Positions 29,599 to 38,785 of a stretch of DNA of 64,000 bases are shown piece by piece. The position numbers and the translations under genes were made by a program. The notes under the pieces were generated by a model, which did not search any database, was not told the origin of the DNA, and was given only the letters and a program-made list of their open reading frames with translations. The stretch spans positions 62,001-126,000 of the forward strand of contig JAXLYE010000011.1 in NCBI GenBank assembly GCA_046351595.1, in the 5' to 3' direction. The stretch's first letter is position 1. The number at the start of each line of letters is the position of its first letter. Origin of the DNA: JAXLYE01 sp046351595 (GTDB taxonomy: Bacteria; Myxococcota_A; Polyangia; Palsa-1104; JAEUJZ01).

Positions 29599-30771
29599 AT
29601 GCGTGACCGACCGCCCTCCCCGTCGCTCCTCGCCGTCGCCGTGACCGCGGCGGTGCTGCTGCTCATCGGGCTCTTGTTGTGGCGGGGTCGCGGCCGCGAG
29701 GGCGCGGTGCCGTCGGGCGAGCTGGCCGCGTCGGGCGAGCGCAGCGGGGCCGGTACGGCGTCGGGAGCGGGGGCCGCGGCGCCGCGGACCGTGGTCGGCG
29801 CCAACGACCCGCTGCCCATCGAGGAGGTGCTGCCGGCGCCGAGCTGCCTGCCCGGCCTCGCCGACTTCGATCAGCGCGCCACGCTCGAGGATCTGCGCGC
29901 GGCCATCGCGGCTGCAGGCGGCGCGGACGAGGCGCTGCAGACCTACCTGAGCGAGCGGCTGGCCGAGCTCATTGGCGCGGATCCGGCGCGCGCGCAGGCG
30001 GTGCTCGGCTGGGTCGAGAAGGCCAGCCCGCAGGCGGCGGCGATGTACCTGGCGGCCATCAAGCAGAGCGAGGCCGCGCACCACGCCAGCGTGCCGCCGA
30101 AGCTGTTGTCGCTCGCCGAGCAGGCCGGCGCGCCGTCCGAGCTGCGGGCCGCGGCGCTGTCGGCGCTGGAGACGCAGCGGCGCCTCGACGACAGCGCGAT
30201 GCAGCGCCTGCGCCGCATCGCCCTCGACGAGTCGAGCGAGCAGACCGCGTGGCTGGCGACGCGCACCCTGGGCCGCGTGCTGACCGAGGACTTCCAGCGC
30301 ACCGGCGAGTCCGGCCGCTACATCAAGACCCTGCTCGACATCAGCGGACGCTCGGCGGACACCGGCGTGCGCAGCCTGGCGCTCGAGATGCCGAGCTACG
30401 GGCAGCCGCTGCTGCCGGGCGACACCATCGACGAGCTCGGGCGCCTGCTGCGCCGGGATCCGGATCGGGCGGTGCGCGAGATGGCGGCGCTGCGCCTGTC
30501 GCTGACCGAGGCGCCGCAGCGCGCGCTCAAGGTCTACGAGGAGGCCTTCCCCGCCGAGCAGGATCTGTGCGTGCGCTGGGCCATGTTCCGCTTCGCGCTG
30601 CGCGCCGGCGGGGCGCAGGCGCTGCCGCTGCTGGCGAAGATGGCCGCCATCGAGCCGCGGCTCAAGCGCGACTACGACGAGTTCCAGGCGCTCTACCAGA
30701 AGGGCGTGGTCGACTTCGAGCGCATCTGGCAGGGCAAGGCCGAGCACATCCAGTGCATGGAGGAGGGCTAG
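29599..30771 (+). CDS. Membrane-anchored helical-repeat (HEAT-like) protein
   Basis: A 390-residue protein with one N-terminal membrane segment (SLLAVAVTAAVLLLIGLLLW, about residues 8-27), a Gly/Ser/Ala linker and then about 300 residues of paired amphipathic helices rich in Ala, Leu and Arg, as in HEAT or ARM-type scaffolds. The C-terminal domain should lie in the periplasm. ATG at 29599 has CAGG seven bases upstream; ATG at 29575 is an alternative. The next gene, also a helical-repeat protein, starts three bases after the stop codon, so the two form an operon and may act together. No catalytic motif is visible. Confidence 0.7.
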   Translation: MRDRPPSPSLLAVAVTAAVLLLIGLLLWRGRGREGAVPSGELAASGERSGAGTASGAGAAAPRTVVGANDPLPIEEVLPAPSCLPGLADFDQRATLEDLRAAIAAAGGADEALQTYLSERLAELIGADPARAQAVLGWVEKASPQAAAMYLAAIKQSEAAHHASVPPKLLSLAEQAGAPSELRAAALSALETQRRLDDSAMQRLRRIALDESSEQTAWLATRTLGRVLTEDFQRTGESGRYIKTLLDISGRSADTGVRSLALEMPSYGQPLLPGDTIDELGRLLRRDPDRAVREMAALRLSLTEAPQRALKVYEEAFPAEQDLCVRWAMFRFALRAGGAQALPLLAKMAAIEPRLKRDYDEFQALYQKGVVDFERIWQGKAEHIQCMEEG

Positions 30772-30774
30772 CGC

Positions 30775-31770
30775 ATGCGCCGGCTCGAGCTCGCGCTGGG
30801 CCTCTGTCTGCTCATCGGCAGCGCCCCACCGCCGCCGGCCTTGGCGCAGGGCGTCGCGCCGCTGCCCGCGGTCAAGCCGTGCTCCCTCGAGCTGCTGCTG
30901 TCCGAGCTGCGCGCGGCGCTGCGCAGCGGCTCGCCCGCGTTCCGGCGCTACGCCGCGGCCCAGCTCAAGGAGTCGGCGCTGTCGGTGCCGGCCGAGCAGC
31001 TGCGCGCCGCGTTCCTGGCCGAGCGCGACCCCGCGGTGATCGAGGCGCTGGGGCAGACGCTGGCCGCGCGCAGCAGCCGCACCACGCACGCGGCGCACGT
31101 AAAGGCGGTGCTCGCGCGGGCGCAGTCCGACGGCGATCCGGCGGCGCGCGCGGCGTCGGTGCGCGGCCTGCGCGGCGTCGGCTCGGTCGAGATGATGCAC
31201 GAGCTTTTGGCGCCGAGCTACTCCGAGCTGGTGCGCGATCCGTCGCCGCTGGTGCAGCAGTCCGTCGCCGAGAACCTGATCCACGAGAGCCAGAAGGTCT
31301 TCTTCGGGCACGACCGCGGCGTCGCCGAGCAGGCCGTGGCCACCGCGAGCGCGGCGCAGAGCCCGGCCATCGCGGCCCAGATCCTGCGCGAGGTCTCGAC
31401 CGAGCAGCTCGGGAGCGCCGCGGCGCAGCGGCTGCGCGAGCTCATGCACTCGCCGTCGCCGGAGCTGCGGGCCGCGGCGGCGCTGGCGCTCGGCGGCGTC
31501 CCGGCGAGCGAGGCCGCGTGGGTGCAGGTGGCGCTGCGCGATCAGCTCACGGCCGAGCGCGAGCTCGTGGTGAAGAAGGCGCTCGTCGAGGCGCTCGTGC
31601 ACCTCGGGCTCGGGCAGTCTGCGCCGACCCTGAACACGCTGCGCGGCGGCAGCACGGACGCCGCACTCACCACCGAGATCGACGCCTGGCTGGGCGCACT
31701 CAGCCTCGGGCTGCAGGAGTTCAGCCTGGTCAAGCGCGAGAAGGAGCGCCGGCTCGCCGCGCCGCGGTAG
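30775..31770 (+). CDS. Periplasmic HEAT-repeat protein
   Basis: A 331-residue exported protein. The signal peptide ends in ALAQ near residue 25. The mature part is built of HEAT-like helix pairs (for example RDPAVIEALGQTLAAR, PSPLVQQSVAENLI and SPELRAAAALALGG), typical of protein-binding scaffolds. It is translationally close to the preceding membrane-anchored helical-repeat gene (three bases apart), suggesting that the two form one complex in the envelope. It ends in a charged, lysine- and arginine-rich tail. Function unknown. Confidence 0.75.
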   Translation: MRRLELALGLCLLIGSAPPPPALAQGVAPLPAVKPCSLELLLSELRAALRSGSPAFRRYAAAQLKESALSVPAEQLRAAFLAERDPAVIEALGQTLAARSSRTTHAAHVKAVLARAQSDGDPAARAASVRGLRGVGSVEMMHELLAPSYSELVRDPSPLVQQSVAENLIHESQKVFFGHDRGVAEQAVATASAAQSPAIAAQILREVSTEQLGSAAAQRLRELMHSPSPELRAAAALALGGVPASEAAWVQVALRDQLTAERELVVKKALVEALVHLGLGQSAPTLNTLRGGSTDAALTTEIDAWLGALSLGLQEFSLVKREKERRLAAPR

Positions 31771-31818
31771 GCCGAGCGCTGCTCGAACATACCCACCGAA
31801 CATCGAGGAGGAGGTCCC

Positions 31819-32478
31819 ATGCGAGGCACCCTGAAGAACGGCACGCTGCGAACCCAGACCGCGCAAGACGGCACGCTGTGCCGCAAGACCGGGGGCACGC
31901 TGCGTCGTCAGACCCGCGGCACGCTGCGCCAGCTGCTGCCGGCGCTCGGCCTGCTCGGACTGCTCGGCGGCGAGGGCACGCTCGACGCGGCCACCGCGGT
32001 CGGCCCGATCTGCGACGAGCGCGCCCGCGTCAACTCGACCACGTACTACTCCTGCAGCAGCGGCACGCACACCGCGCTCGACATCGCCAACGGCAGCTGC
32101 AGCGAGTGGAACCACCGCGGCATGCTGCAGGGCTCGTACCGCTACAACCTGTACGGCGGCTGCGGCAACTCGTGCGGCGCGTGCTCGGCGGGCGCGGGCT
32201 GCTGCAACGGCGGCGCCGGCAACTACTACGTGGTCAGCGGCGGCAGCGGCTGGGACTTCCGGCAGCTGCACTTCAACACCAACGCCACAAGCAAGACGCA
32301 GACCTGCGACCGCTGCGCGCTCGGCCTCGTCGGCTCGACGGGGAACAGCACCGGCGCGCACTCGCACTCGGACAACCGCCAGTACGGCACGCGCATGAGC
32401 GCCTGGTACACCTCGGTCGGCACCACCTGCGGCACAAGCGGCTACTGCGGCAAGACCGTGGGCCGGCCGAATCTTTGA
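31819..32478 (+). CDS. Small cysteine-rich M23-like peptidase
   Basis: A 219-residue exported protein. The N-terminus is a string of GTL.(R/K)..T units (residues 3-38) before a hydrophobic segment (39-50) that could serve as a signal or anchor. The rest carries the pattern of M23 (LytM-type) endopeptidases: H84-xxx-D88 in THTALD, a histidine in FRQLH (H151) and H181-S-H183 in STGNSTGAHSH. These are the expected zinc ligands and catalytic histidines. About a dozen cysteines suggest a disulfide-stabilised secreted enzyme. It would cut peptidoglycan cross-links or glycine-rich peptides of other cells. GAGGAGG precedes the ATG. The next gene begins two bases after the stop codon. Confidence 0.65.
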   Translation: MRGTLKNGTLRTQTAQDGTLCRKTGGTLRRQTRGTLRQLLPALGLLGLLGGEGTLDAATAVGPICDERARVNSTTYYSCSSGTHTALDIANGSCSEWNHRGMLQGSYRYNLYGGCGNSCGACSAGAGCCNGGAGNYYVVSGGSGWDFRQLHFNTNATSKTQTCDRCALGLVGSTGNSTGAHSHSDNRQYGTRMSAWYTSVGTTCGTSGYCGKTVGRPNL

Positions 32479-32480
32479 GA

Positions 32481-33686
32481 ATGGGGCACCTTCCCGTGCC
32501 CCCTCACTCGGCCGAGCCGGGTGAGCGGCGGCGTGGGGTCGAGGCGCAAGCAGCGCCCGCGCCGGCTCCCGCTCAGCCACCGCCCGCCGCGCGCAGCCTC
32601 GGCATCGACGTGGCGCGCGGGCTGGCGGTGGTGCTGATGATCCAGACCCACGCCTACGACGGCTGGGTCGCGCCCGCGCACAAGGCGTCCTTCGGCTACC
32701 GGCTGAGCCGCGTGTTCGCGAGCGTTCCGGCGCCGCTGTTCCTGCTGCTGGCGGGCGTCGGGCTGGCGCTCGGGGCCGCGGCGATGCAGCGGCGCGGCGC
32801 AGCGGATCCGTCGGTGGTGCGGCGGGCGCTGCTCGGGCGGGCGCTGCGCATCGTCGGCTACGGCTACGCGCTCAGCGGAGCGTACGCGCTGATCGAGGGC
32901 CGCTTCGATGCGGCGACGCTGCTGCGCGCCGACATCCTGCACGCCATCGGCCTGTCGCTCTCTGCCTGCACGTTGCTGCTCGTCGGGGTGCCGCCGCAGC
33001 GGCTCGTCGCGCGGGTCGGGCTGCTGGTCGCGGGCGCGCTCGCGCTCGGCGTGCTGGTGCCGCGCGTGCTGCCGCCGCTGCCTGCGGTCCTGCGGCCGCT
33101 CGCGGCGCTGCTCGTCGACGTGGCGCCGTACACGCGCTTCCCGCTGCTGCCGCTGTGCGGGTTCACCGCGGTCGGCTACTTCGTCGGCGCCTGCGCGCTG
33201 CCGGGGCGCCCGCGCCGCGCGCTGCTGCTGTCGCTGGGGCTGATCGCGAGCGTGCCGCTGTGGCAGCTGCTGACGGCAGAAACCCTGCGCCTGCTGGGCG
33301 GTGCGCTGTCGCGCCGGCACCCGGCCGTCGTCTGGAACTTCTGCGAGGGCACCGCGCGCGCGCTGGCGGCGCTGTACGGGGCCGCGGCGCTGACGGCGCT
33401 GGCCGCGCGCGCAAGCGTCGACACCGACACCGCCACCGACACCGACAGGGCGCCGCGCGGGCTGGGCTGGCTGGTGCGGCTCGGGCGCGGCTCGCTCTTG
33501 GCGTATGCGCTGCACGTGCCGCTGTGTTACGGCCGCCTGGCCGCGCCGTTCGCCGGTAAGCTGGAGATGGCGACGGCTACGCCGCTGGTGACGGGGCTGA
33601 TCGGGCTCGTTTGGCTGTGCCTGTGGCTGCGTGACCGCGCCCAAAAGGCGCGCCGACGCGGAGCGAGGTCCGTCGCGACGCGCTGA
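32481..33686 (+). CDS. Multi-pass acyltransferase-like membrane protein (HGSNAT/DUF1624 type)
   Basis: A 401-residue integral membrane protein. After a Pro/Ala-rich N-terminus, RSLGIDVARGLAVVLMIQTHAYDGW (split around residue 50) matches the first membrane segment of heparan-alpha-glucosaminide N-acetyltransferase-like proteins, with the conserved aspartate, arginine and histidine. About nine more hydrophobic segments follow. Such proteins move acyl groups from acyl-CoA across a membrane to sugars. ATG at 32481 is in frame and only two bases after the stop of the M23-like gene. Next downstream is a large glycosidase-like gene, which fits carbohydrate work. Acceptor sugar unknown. Confidence 0.72.
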   Translation: MGHLPVPPHSAEPGERRRGVEAQAAPAPAPAQPPPAARSLGIDVARGLAVVLMIQTHAYDGWVAPAHKASFGYRLSRVFASVPAPLFLLLAGVGLALGAAAMQRRGAADPSVVRRALLGRALRIVGYGYALSGAYALIEGRFDAATLLRADILHAIGLSLSACTLLLVGVPPQRLVARVGLLVAGALALGVLVPRVLPPLPAVLRPLAALLVDVAPYTRFPLLPLCGFTAVGYFVGACALPGRPRRALLLSLGLIASVPLWQLLTAETLRLLGGALSRRHPAVVWNFCEGTARALAALYGAAALTALAARASVDTDTATDTDRAPRGLGWLVRLGRGSLLAYALHVPLCYGRLAAPFAGKLEMATATPLVTGLIGLVWLCLWLRDRAQKARRRGARSVATR

Positions 33687-33709
33687 ACGACCGTGCCAAG
33701 GAGGTCTCC

Positions 33710-36364
33710 GTGCCGTCGACCTACTCTCTCGTCGCTGCCGCGCCCACCGCCGCGCTGTCCGCGAGCTACCCGCTGGGCGCGACGGGTCCGCTCCTCAGCT
33801 GCCAGGGCATCGCGGCGCTGCGCCTGTCCCTGGACGAGCCCTTTGCCGTCACCTCGCTGCGCCTGCGCTTCGTCGGCGTCGCGGCGCTCGACACCTGGCA
33901 GAGCTGGCACCGGGCGGCGGTGCTGCCGCGGCCTGGCGCGCTGCGGCTGCTCGGGCCGTCGGGCGAGCTGGCGTTCGAGGAGCACCGCTTCGCGCTCGAC
34001 CGCTCGGCGCCGGACGCCGCGACGCAGCCGATCCGCGACGGGATGCTGGTCGAGCTGCGCCTTGCGCCGGGCGCGCCCGGGCGGCTGGAGCTGCAGCTGC
34101 AGCCGGGCGCCTACGTGCTGGCCGGGATCGAGGCCGCGGACGCCCCGTACCGCGGTGAGCCCTGGCGCGACCCGGGCGGCCCGGAGCTCGGCGATTCCCC
34201 CAAGGCGCAGCCCGAGCTGCCGCGTTCCGGCGACAAGCTGGCCGAGCAGCTGCGGGCGCTGGCCGCGCAGGCGGGCACGCCCGAGCCGACGCTCGAGCAG
34301 GTGGCGCGGCTCGCCCCGCCCTACCGCGGCGGCGCGCTGCTCGGCCTCAGCGAGGGCCCGGTGGCGTACCAGCTGTGGGACGGCGGCCTGATCGTGCGCG
34401 CGGCGCCGTCGGGCCAGGGCAGCGGCGACCGGGCGTGGTACCGGCTGCTGCTCGGAGCCCGGCTGGACGACGTGGTGCGCAGCGAGCAGCGGCTGCGGCG
34501 CGGCTACCTGCCCATCGCCGAGCTCGAGCAGGAGAGCGCTTCAGCAGACGGCTGTACGTTAAAACAGACGGCGTTCGTTGATGCAGACGGCGCCCTGCGC
34601 GCGCGCTGGCAGGTCCGCGGCCCCGACGCGGCGGCGCAGCTCTGCGAGCGCGCGGCCGGGGCGCGCCTGCTGAAGACCACGAACGAGCCGGTGCTGCGCG
34701 TGCAGGAGCTGGTGCCGCTGCCGCTCGATCCGCAGAGCGAGCAGGTCGTGATCGGCGGGCACGCCGGCACGCGCACGCTGCAGCCGACGGCCGACGGCGC
34801 ACAGGCCGAGCTGTGGCTGCCGCTCGGCGAGCCGCCCAGGGCGCCGCCGCGGCCGACCGCGTCGCCCGTCCCGTTCGATCAGGCGCTGCGCGCCGTCGAG
34901 GACGAGGCCGAGGCGTACCTGGCCCAGGGCGCGCAGCTGGCGCTGCCGGACGCGCGGCTCGATCGGCTGTGGCGCGGGCTGCTCTTGCACAACCGCCTGT
35001 TCGTGCGCGGCGGCGCGGTGCGCTACGGCCTGTTCCCCGGCGTGTACGACGGCGGCCTGTTCGGCGTCGAGGAGGGCTGGAACATCGTGGCGCTCGCGAT
35101 GTACGGCCACGCCGACGAGGCGGCGCGCACGCTCGCGGCGACGTTCTTCGATGCCGAGTTCCTGAAGAAGGAGGGGCAGCACCACCAGTACCGCAACGGC
35201 CTGGCGCTGACCTACCTGCGCGACGTGGTGATGCTGACCGGCGACGACATGCTCCTGCGCCGGCTGTGGCCGACCGTGATCGAGAGCGCAGACTGGATCG
35301 CGGCGGCCTTCGCCAGCACGCGAAAGGAGGAGCGGCCCGGCGCACGTCCGCCGCACTACGGGCTGATGCCCAAGCACACCTACGGCGGCGACCTGAAAGA
35401 TCCGGCCTACTCGTTATACGGCAGCTCGGCGTGCTGGCGCGGGCTGCGCGATGCGGCGCGGCTCGGCGAGCGGCTCGGCGATGGGCGCGCGGCGGCGTGG
35501 CGGGCGGCGGCGGCGCAGGCGCGCGTGGATCTGCACGCATCCGCCGAGCGCATCTTCCGCGCCGCGGCGACGCCGCCCTTCCTGCCGTTCCGCACCGACG
35601 AGACCACCGCCGAGCCGAGCGCGCGCGACTACCACCAGCTGTTCGCGTCCCTGGTGCTGGAGACGGCGCTGTTCGGCTGGCACGGACGCTTCGCGCAGCA
35701 CCTCACCGACTACCTGTTTCAGACGGGCCGGCAGGTGCTGGGCGTGGCGCGCTTCGATCAGTGGTTCGGGCGGCTCGGGGTCGATGCCGAGTACTCACGC
35801 GGCACCCAGCTGTGCGCGCTGCACCGACGGGACTTCGATCGCTTCTGGCTGGGTCTATTGGGGCAGGTGGGGCTGTCGTGCGATCCGCACACGCTGGTGT
35901 CGCCCGAGACCGCGATCGTCTACTTCACCGCCGAGGAGCACCGCGCGCGGCTGCGCACGCTGGCCGAGCAGCCGTGCCGCTTCGACTCGGATCCGTGCTC
36001 GGCCGGCACCGCGGTGATGCTGCAGTACCTGCGCTACCTGCTTTGCACCGAGGAGCGCGACGAGGACGACGAGCCGACGGGCGTGCTGTGGCTGCTGCCG
36101 GCGGCGCCGCCCTCGTGGTTCCTGCCCGGCCAGCGCATCGTCGCGGAGCGGCTGCCGACCCTGTTCGGAGCGATCACGCTGCGCAGCGAGGCGACGGAGC
36201 GGACGATCGAGATCACGATCACGACCACCACCACGACCGACCAATCGCCGGCCCAGGATCCGCTCGACGTCGAGCTGTTCTACTGCGTCGCGGGCGGCGG
36301 CCGGCGCAGCACGAAGCTGCGGGTGGAGCGTGAGCTTGCAGTAACGCTCGTGCGTGTTGAATAA
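33710..36364 (+). CDS. Large cytoplasmic (alpha/alpha)6-barrel glycosidase-like protein
   Basis: An 884-residue protein with no signal peptide. The first 400 residues are beta-rich; residues about 420-780 look like an (alpha/alpha)6 toroid of six-hairpin glycosidases (LLLHNRLFV, VEEGWNIVALAMYGH, GLALTYLRDVVMLTGDD, LYGSSACWRGLRDAARLG), with acidic residues available for catalysis but not assignable by eye. The C-terminus is a short beta-domain. GTG at 33710 has AAGGAGG four bases upstream. It lies 23 bases after the acyltransferase gene and probably shares its transcript. A small AT-richer patch at 34540-34590 repeats CAGACGGC three times. Substrate unknown. Confidence 0.7.
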   Translation: MPSTYSLVAAAPTAALSASYPLGATGPLLSCQGIAALRLSLDEPFAVTSLRLRFVGVAALDTWQSWHRAAVLPRPGALRLLGPSGELAFEEHRFALDRSAPDAATQPIRDGMLVELRLAPGAPGRLELQLQPGAYVLAGIEAADAPYRGEPWRDPGGPELGDSPKAQPELPRSGDKLAEQLRALAAQAGTPEPTLEQVARLAPPYRGGALLGLSEGPVAYQLWDGGLIVRAAPSGQGSGDRAWYRLLLGARLDDVVRSEQRLRRGYLPIAELEQESASADGCTLKQTAFVDADGALRARWQVRGPDAAAQLCERAAGARLLKTTNEPVLRVQELVPLPLDPQSEQVVIGGHAGTRTLQPTADGAQAELWLPLGEPPRAPPRPTASPVPFDQALRAVEDEAEAYLAQGAQLALPDARLDRLWRGLLLHNRLFVRGGAVRYGLFPGVYDGGLFGVEEGWNIVALAMYGHADEAARTLAATFFDAEFLKKEGQHHQYRNGLALTYLRDVVMLTGDDMLLRRLWPTVIESADWIAAAFASTRKEERPGARPPHYGLMPKHTYGGDLKDPAYSLYGSSACWRGLRDAARLGERLGDGRAAAWRAAAAQARVDLHASAERIFRAAATPPFLPFRTDETTAEPSARDYHQLFASLVLETALFGWHGRFAQHLTDYLFQTGRQVLGVARFDQWFGRLGVDAEYSRGTQLCALHRRDFDRFWLGLLGQVGLSCDPHTLVSPETAIVYFTAEEHRARLRTLAEQPCRFDSDPCSAGTAVMLQYLRYLLCTEERDEDDEPTGVLWLLPAAPPSWFLPGQRIVAERLPTLFGAITLRSEATERTIEITITTTTTTDQSPAQDPLDVELFYCVAGGGRRSTKLRVERELAVTLVRVE

Positions 36365-36531
36365 ACGCGACGTAGCTTTGGTAGCAATCAGGAGACAGAC
36401 CCGCGTGGAACCCTCTCAGACATCGGGGAACCCGAGCCCCTGCGGGCGCGGCTGCGGCGACATCAACGCCGCTTTGCAGCCGTTGGTGAAGAGGGTTGCC
36501 ACCGGGTCCCCCATCTCGGAGAATGCCGGTC

Positions 36532-37431
36532 ATGCAAACCAGTGCGGGCTTCCTCAATAAGGACAGCAATAAGGGCGGCAATAAGCACGGCGCCGCGCGG
36601 ACGTGGCTGGGCCGCGGTCTCGGCGCCGGCATCCTGCTCCTGGCGTCGGTCGGAGCGGCCGGGCCCAAGGACTTCGCGGTGTACAGCACGCGCCTGGGCG
36701 GCGACGCGGCGCAGGCGCAGCCCTACGTCGACAAGCTGTCGCAGTACCTGGAGGCCACGCTCGGGTGGCCGGCCAAGACCGTGAAGGGGACCTTCACGCC
36801 GTCGAAGAAAGAGGCGACGGCGGTCGTGGATCAGGGGAAGCCCGGCTTCGGATTCCTTGAGCCGACGCTGTACCTGGAGCTGCAGAAGCCGCAGAAGCTG
36901 ACGGTGCTGGCCGCGGTCGAGAGCGCGGAGCTCAATACGCCGAAGCTCAACGTGGTGGTCAAGGATCCGGCGTACAAGTCGCTCGCGGATCTGAAGGGCA
37001 AGAAGCTGTGGACGACGCTGGCCGACTACCCGCGCTACCTCGGCAACGTGGTCTTCGACGGCAAGGGCTCGGCGGACAAGATGTTCGAGCTGAAGCAGAT
37101 CGGCGCGATCACCAAGGGCGCGCGCGCGGTCCTGCGCGGCGAGGCAGATGCGACGCTGCTCGATGACGCGCAGCTCGCGGAGATGAAGAAGCTGGAAGGC
37201 GGCGACGCGCTGCGGTCGATCCACAGCTCGGGCCCGCTGCCGCCGCTTCTGGTGGTGGCGTTCGGGACCGCGCTCACGGACGCCGAGCGGAAGAACCTGA
37301 CCAAGGCGCTGCTCGAGATGTGCGGCACCGCGAAGGGAGGCGAAGTTTGCAAGGACATGCGCATCACCAAGTTCGTCCCGGCCGACACCAAGCTGCTGCA
37401 GGCGGCGCAGGCGAAGTTCGACAAGCCATGA
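36532..37431 (+). CDS. Periplasmic binding protein, phosphonate/phosphate (PhnD-like) type
   Basis: A 299-residue exported protein, with a signal sequence (WLGRGLGAGILLLASVGAAG) after a charged, asparagine- and lysine-rich start. The mature part follows the type 2 periplasmic-binding fold of PhnD-like proteins: a YSTRLGGDAAQAQPYVDKL opening, GFLEPTLYLEL, the LADLKGKKLWTT hinge segment and an ADATLLDDAQLAEM loop. Such proteins deliver phosphonate or phosphate-like ligands to an ABC transporter, but no transporter gene is adjacent, so it may be a sensor instead. ATG at 36532 has GGAG ten bases upstream. It overlaps the next gene by ATGA. Confidence 0.8.
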   Translation: MQTSAGFLNKDSNKGGNKHGAARTWLGRGLGAGILLLASVGAAGPKDFAVYSTRLGGDAAQAQPYVDKLSQYLEATLGWPAKTVKGTFTPSKKEATAVVDQGKPGFGFLEPTLYLELQKPQKLTVLAAVESAELNTPKLNVVVKDPAYKSLADLKGKKLWTTLADYPRYLGNVVFDGKGSADKMFELKQIGAITKGARAVLRGEADATLLDDAQLAEMKKLEGGDALRSIHSSGPLPPLLVVAFGTALTDAERKNLTKALLEMCGTAKGGEVCKDMRITKFVPADTKLLQAAQAKFDKP

Positions 37432-38255
37432 GCCGCAGCACGCTGTCTGTTCGCTGGGCCGCGGCGGCCCTCTTCGCCCTCGGTCTGACCGGCTGTCCGC
37501 CGTCGCAGGACGTCAAGGGCGGCGGCGTCACGCTCAACCTGCAGTCGCTGCCCGCGGATCCCGCGGAGCTCGTGAAGGTCGCGGACGCGCAGTTCGATCA
37601 GGGGCCGGCCGGGCTTCGCAACGCGCAGGCCGTGATGGAGAAGGCGCTGCAGAGCGGCGAGTGGGCCAACAGCAAGGCCGGCTTCGAGGGGCAGTGGCGC
37701 CTCGCACGCGCGGTCGCCGAGCAGTGCGGCATCGACGAGGGCGCGGCGTGCCAGGCGGGCCTTGCGGGCGCGCTCGCCGCGGCCAAGAAGGCGGTCGAGC
37801 TGGACGGCACCCGCGTCGAGGGGCACTACTATCTGGCGCAGCTCTACGGGTTCGCGGCGCACCAGCAGCGCGGCGGCGACATCAAGCCGCTGCTCATGCA
37901 GCTGCAGTCCGAGGGCGACGCAGCGATCAAGGCGGGCGAGCGCTTCGACAGCGGCGGCCCGGCGCGCATGCTCGGCGCCATCTACGCCAAGGCGCCGGCG
38001 CCGCCGGTGGCCATCGGTGACACCGAGAAGGGCGTCCAGTACCTCAAGCGCGCCGTCGAGATCGCGCCCGAGCACCCCCAGAACCACATCCTGCTGGCCG
38101 AGGCGTACATCGCCGACGAGCGCTACCAGGATGCCGAGTCGGAGCTGAAGCAGGCCAAGACGCTGCTCGCCGATCCCCGGTGGGAGAAGTACCGCGAGAC
38201 CTGGAAGGCGCAGCTCTCGACGGTCGAGCGCAAGCTGCGGGCGAAGCAGAGCTGA
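37428..38255 (+). CDS. TPR-type lipoprotein
   Basis: A 275-residue lipoprotein with lipobox LTGC (near residue 23). The mature part is alpha-helical with tetratricopeptide-like pairs, most clearly GVQYLKRAVEIAPEHPQNHIL and AYIADERYQDAESELKQA. TPR proteins act as binding scaffolds. It overlaps the binding-protein gene by ATGA and the next gene by TGATG, so the three are translationally coupled and probably work in one envelope process. The ATG at 37428 is fixed by the overlap and by the signal peptide. Confidence 0.82.
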   Translation: MSRSTLSVRWAAAALFALGLTGCPPSQDVKGGGVTLNLQSLPADPAELVKVADAQFDQGPAGLRNAQAVMEKALQSGEWANSKAGFEGQWRLARAVAEQCGIDEGAACQAGLAGALAAAKKAVELDGTRVEGHYYLAQLYGFAAHQQRGGDIKPLLMQLQSEGDAAIKAGERFDSGGPARMLGAIYAKAPAPPVAIGDTEKGVQYLKRAVEIAPEHPQNHILLAEAYIADERYQDAESELKQAKTLLADPRWEKYRETWKAQLSTVERKLRAKQS

Positions 38256-38728
38256 TGCGGATCCTCAAGGCGCTCGAAGACTTCTTCACCGAGGACGACT
38301 GGTCGTTCGGGCGCGTCGAGAACCGCCCCATCCTGCGCATGGGCTTCTCGGGCCAGAACGGCAACTGGACCTGCTACGCCCAGGCGCGGGAGGAGGACGA
38401 GCAGTTCCTGTTCTATGCCATCTGCCCGCTGACCATCCCCGAGAACCGGCGCAGCACCGTCTCGGAGTACCTGACCCGCGCCAACTACGGCATGGTCGTC
38501 GGCAACTTCGAGATGGACCTGGACGACGGCGAGGTCCGCTTCAAGTCGAGCGTCGACGTGCAGGACGTCGAGCTCAGCCCGGCGCTGGTGCGCAACGCCG
38601 TCTATCCCGCGGCGCTGATGATGGACAAGTACTTGCCCGGCCTCGTCGCCATCCTCGGCGGCAAGGACGCCAAGGACGCCATCGACGAGATCGAGGCCGA
38701 GGACCGCGTCGACTTGACCAAGTCCTGA
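38255..38728 (+). CDS. YbjN-domain protein
   Basis: A 157-residue cytosolic protein with the YbjN / type III chaperone-like fold: WSFGRVENRPILRMGFSGQNGNW, a run of beta strands, VSEYLTRANYGMVVGNFEMD with its conserved asparagine and glycine, and a C-terminal helix. Members act as small regulators or chaperones; a precise role is not known. It is the third gene of the 36532-38728 operon, starting inside the stop codon of the TPR lipoprotein (TGATG). The C-terminus is acidic (DEIEAEDRVD). It converges on a lipoprotein gene. Confidence 0.82.
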   Translation: MRILKALEDFFTEDDWSFGRVENRPILRMGFSGQNGNWTCYAQAREEDEQFLFYAICPLTIPENRRSTVSEYLTRANYGMVVGNFEMDLDDGEVRFKSSVDVQDVELSPALVRNAVYPAALMMDKYLPGLVAILGGKDAKDAIDEIEAEDRVDLTKS

Positions 38729-38785
38729 CGCGGCCTTGCCCCTGGGGCCAGGTTCTGACGCGGCCTGCCGCTACGGACAGCTGTT
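38725..38785. repeat. Imperfect tandem duplication of 30 bp between convergent genes
   Basis: CTGACGCGGCCT occurs at 38725 and 38755, and the following bases also match partly (TGCC.CT..GG.CAG.T). The first copy includes the stop codon of the YbjN gene and the second contains the stop codon of the convergent lipoprotein gene. Confidence 0.7.
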
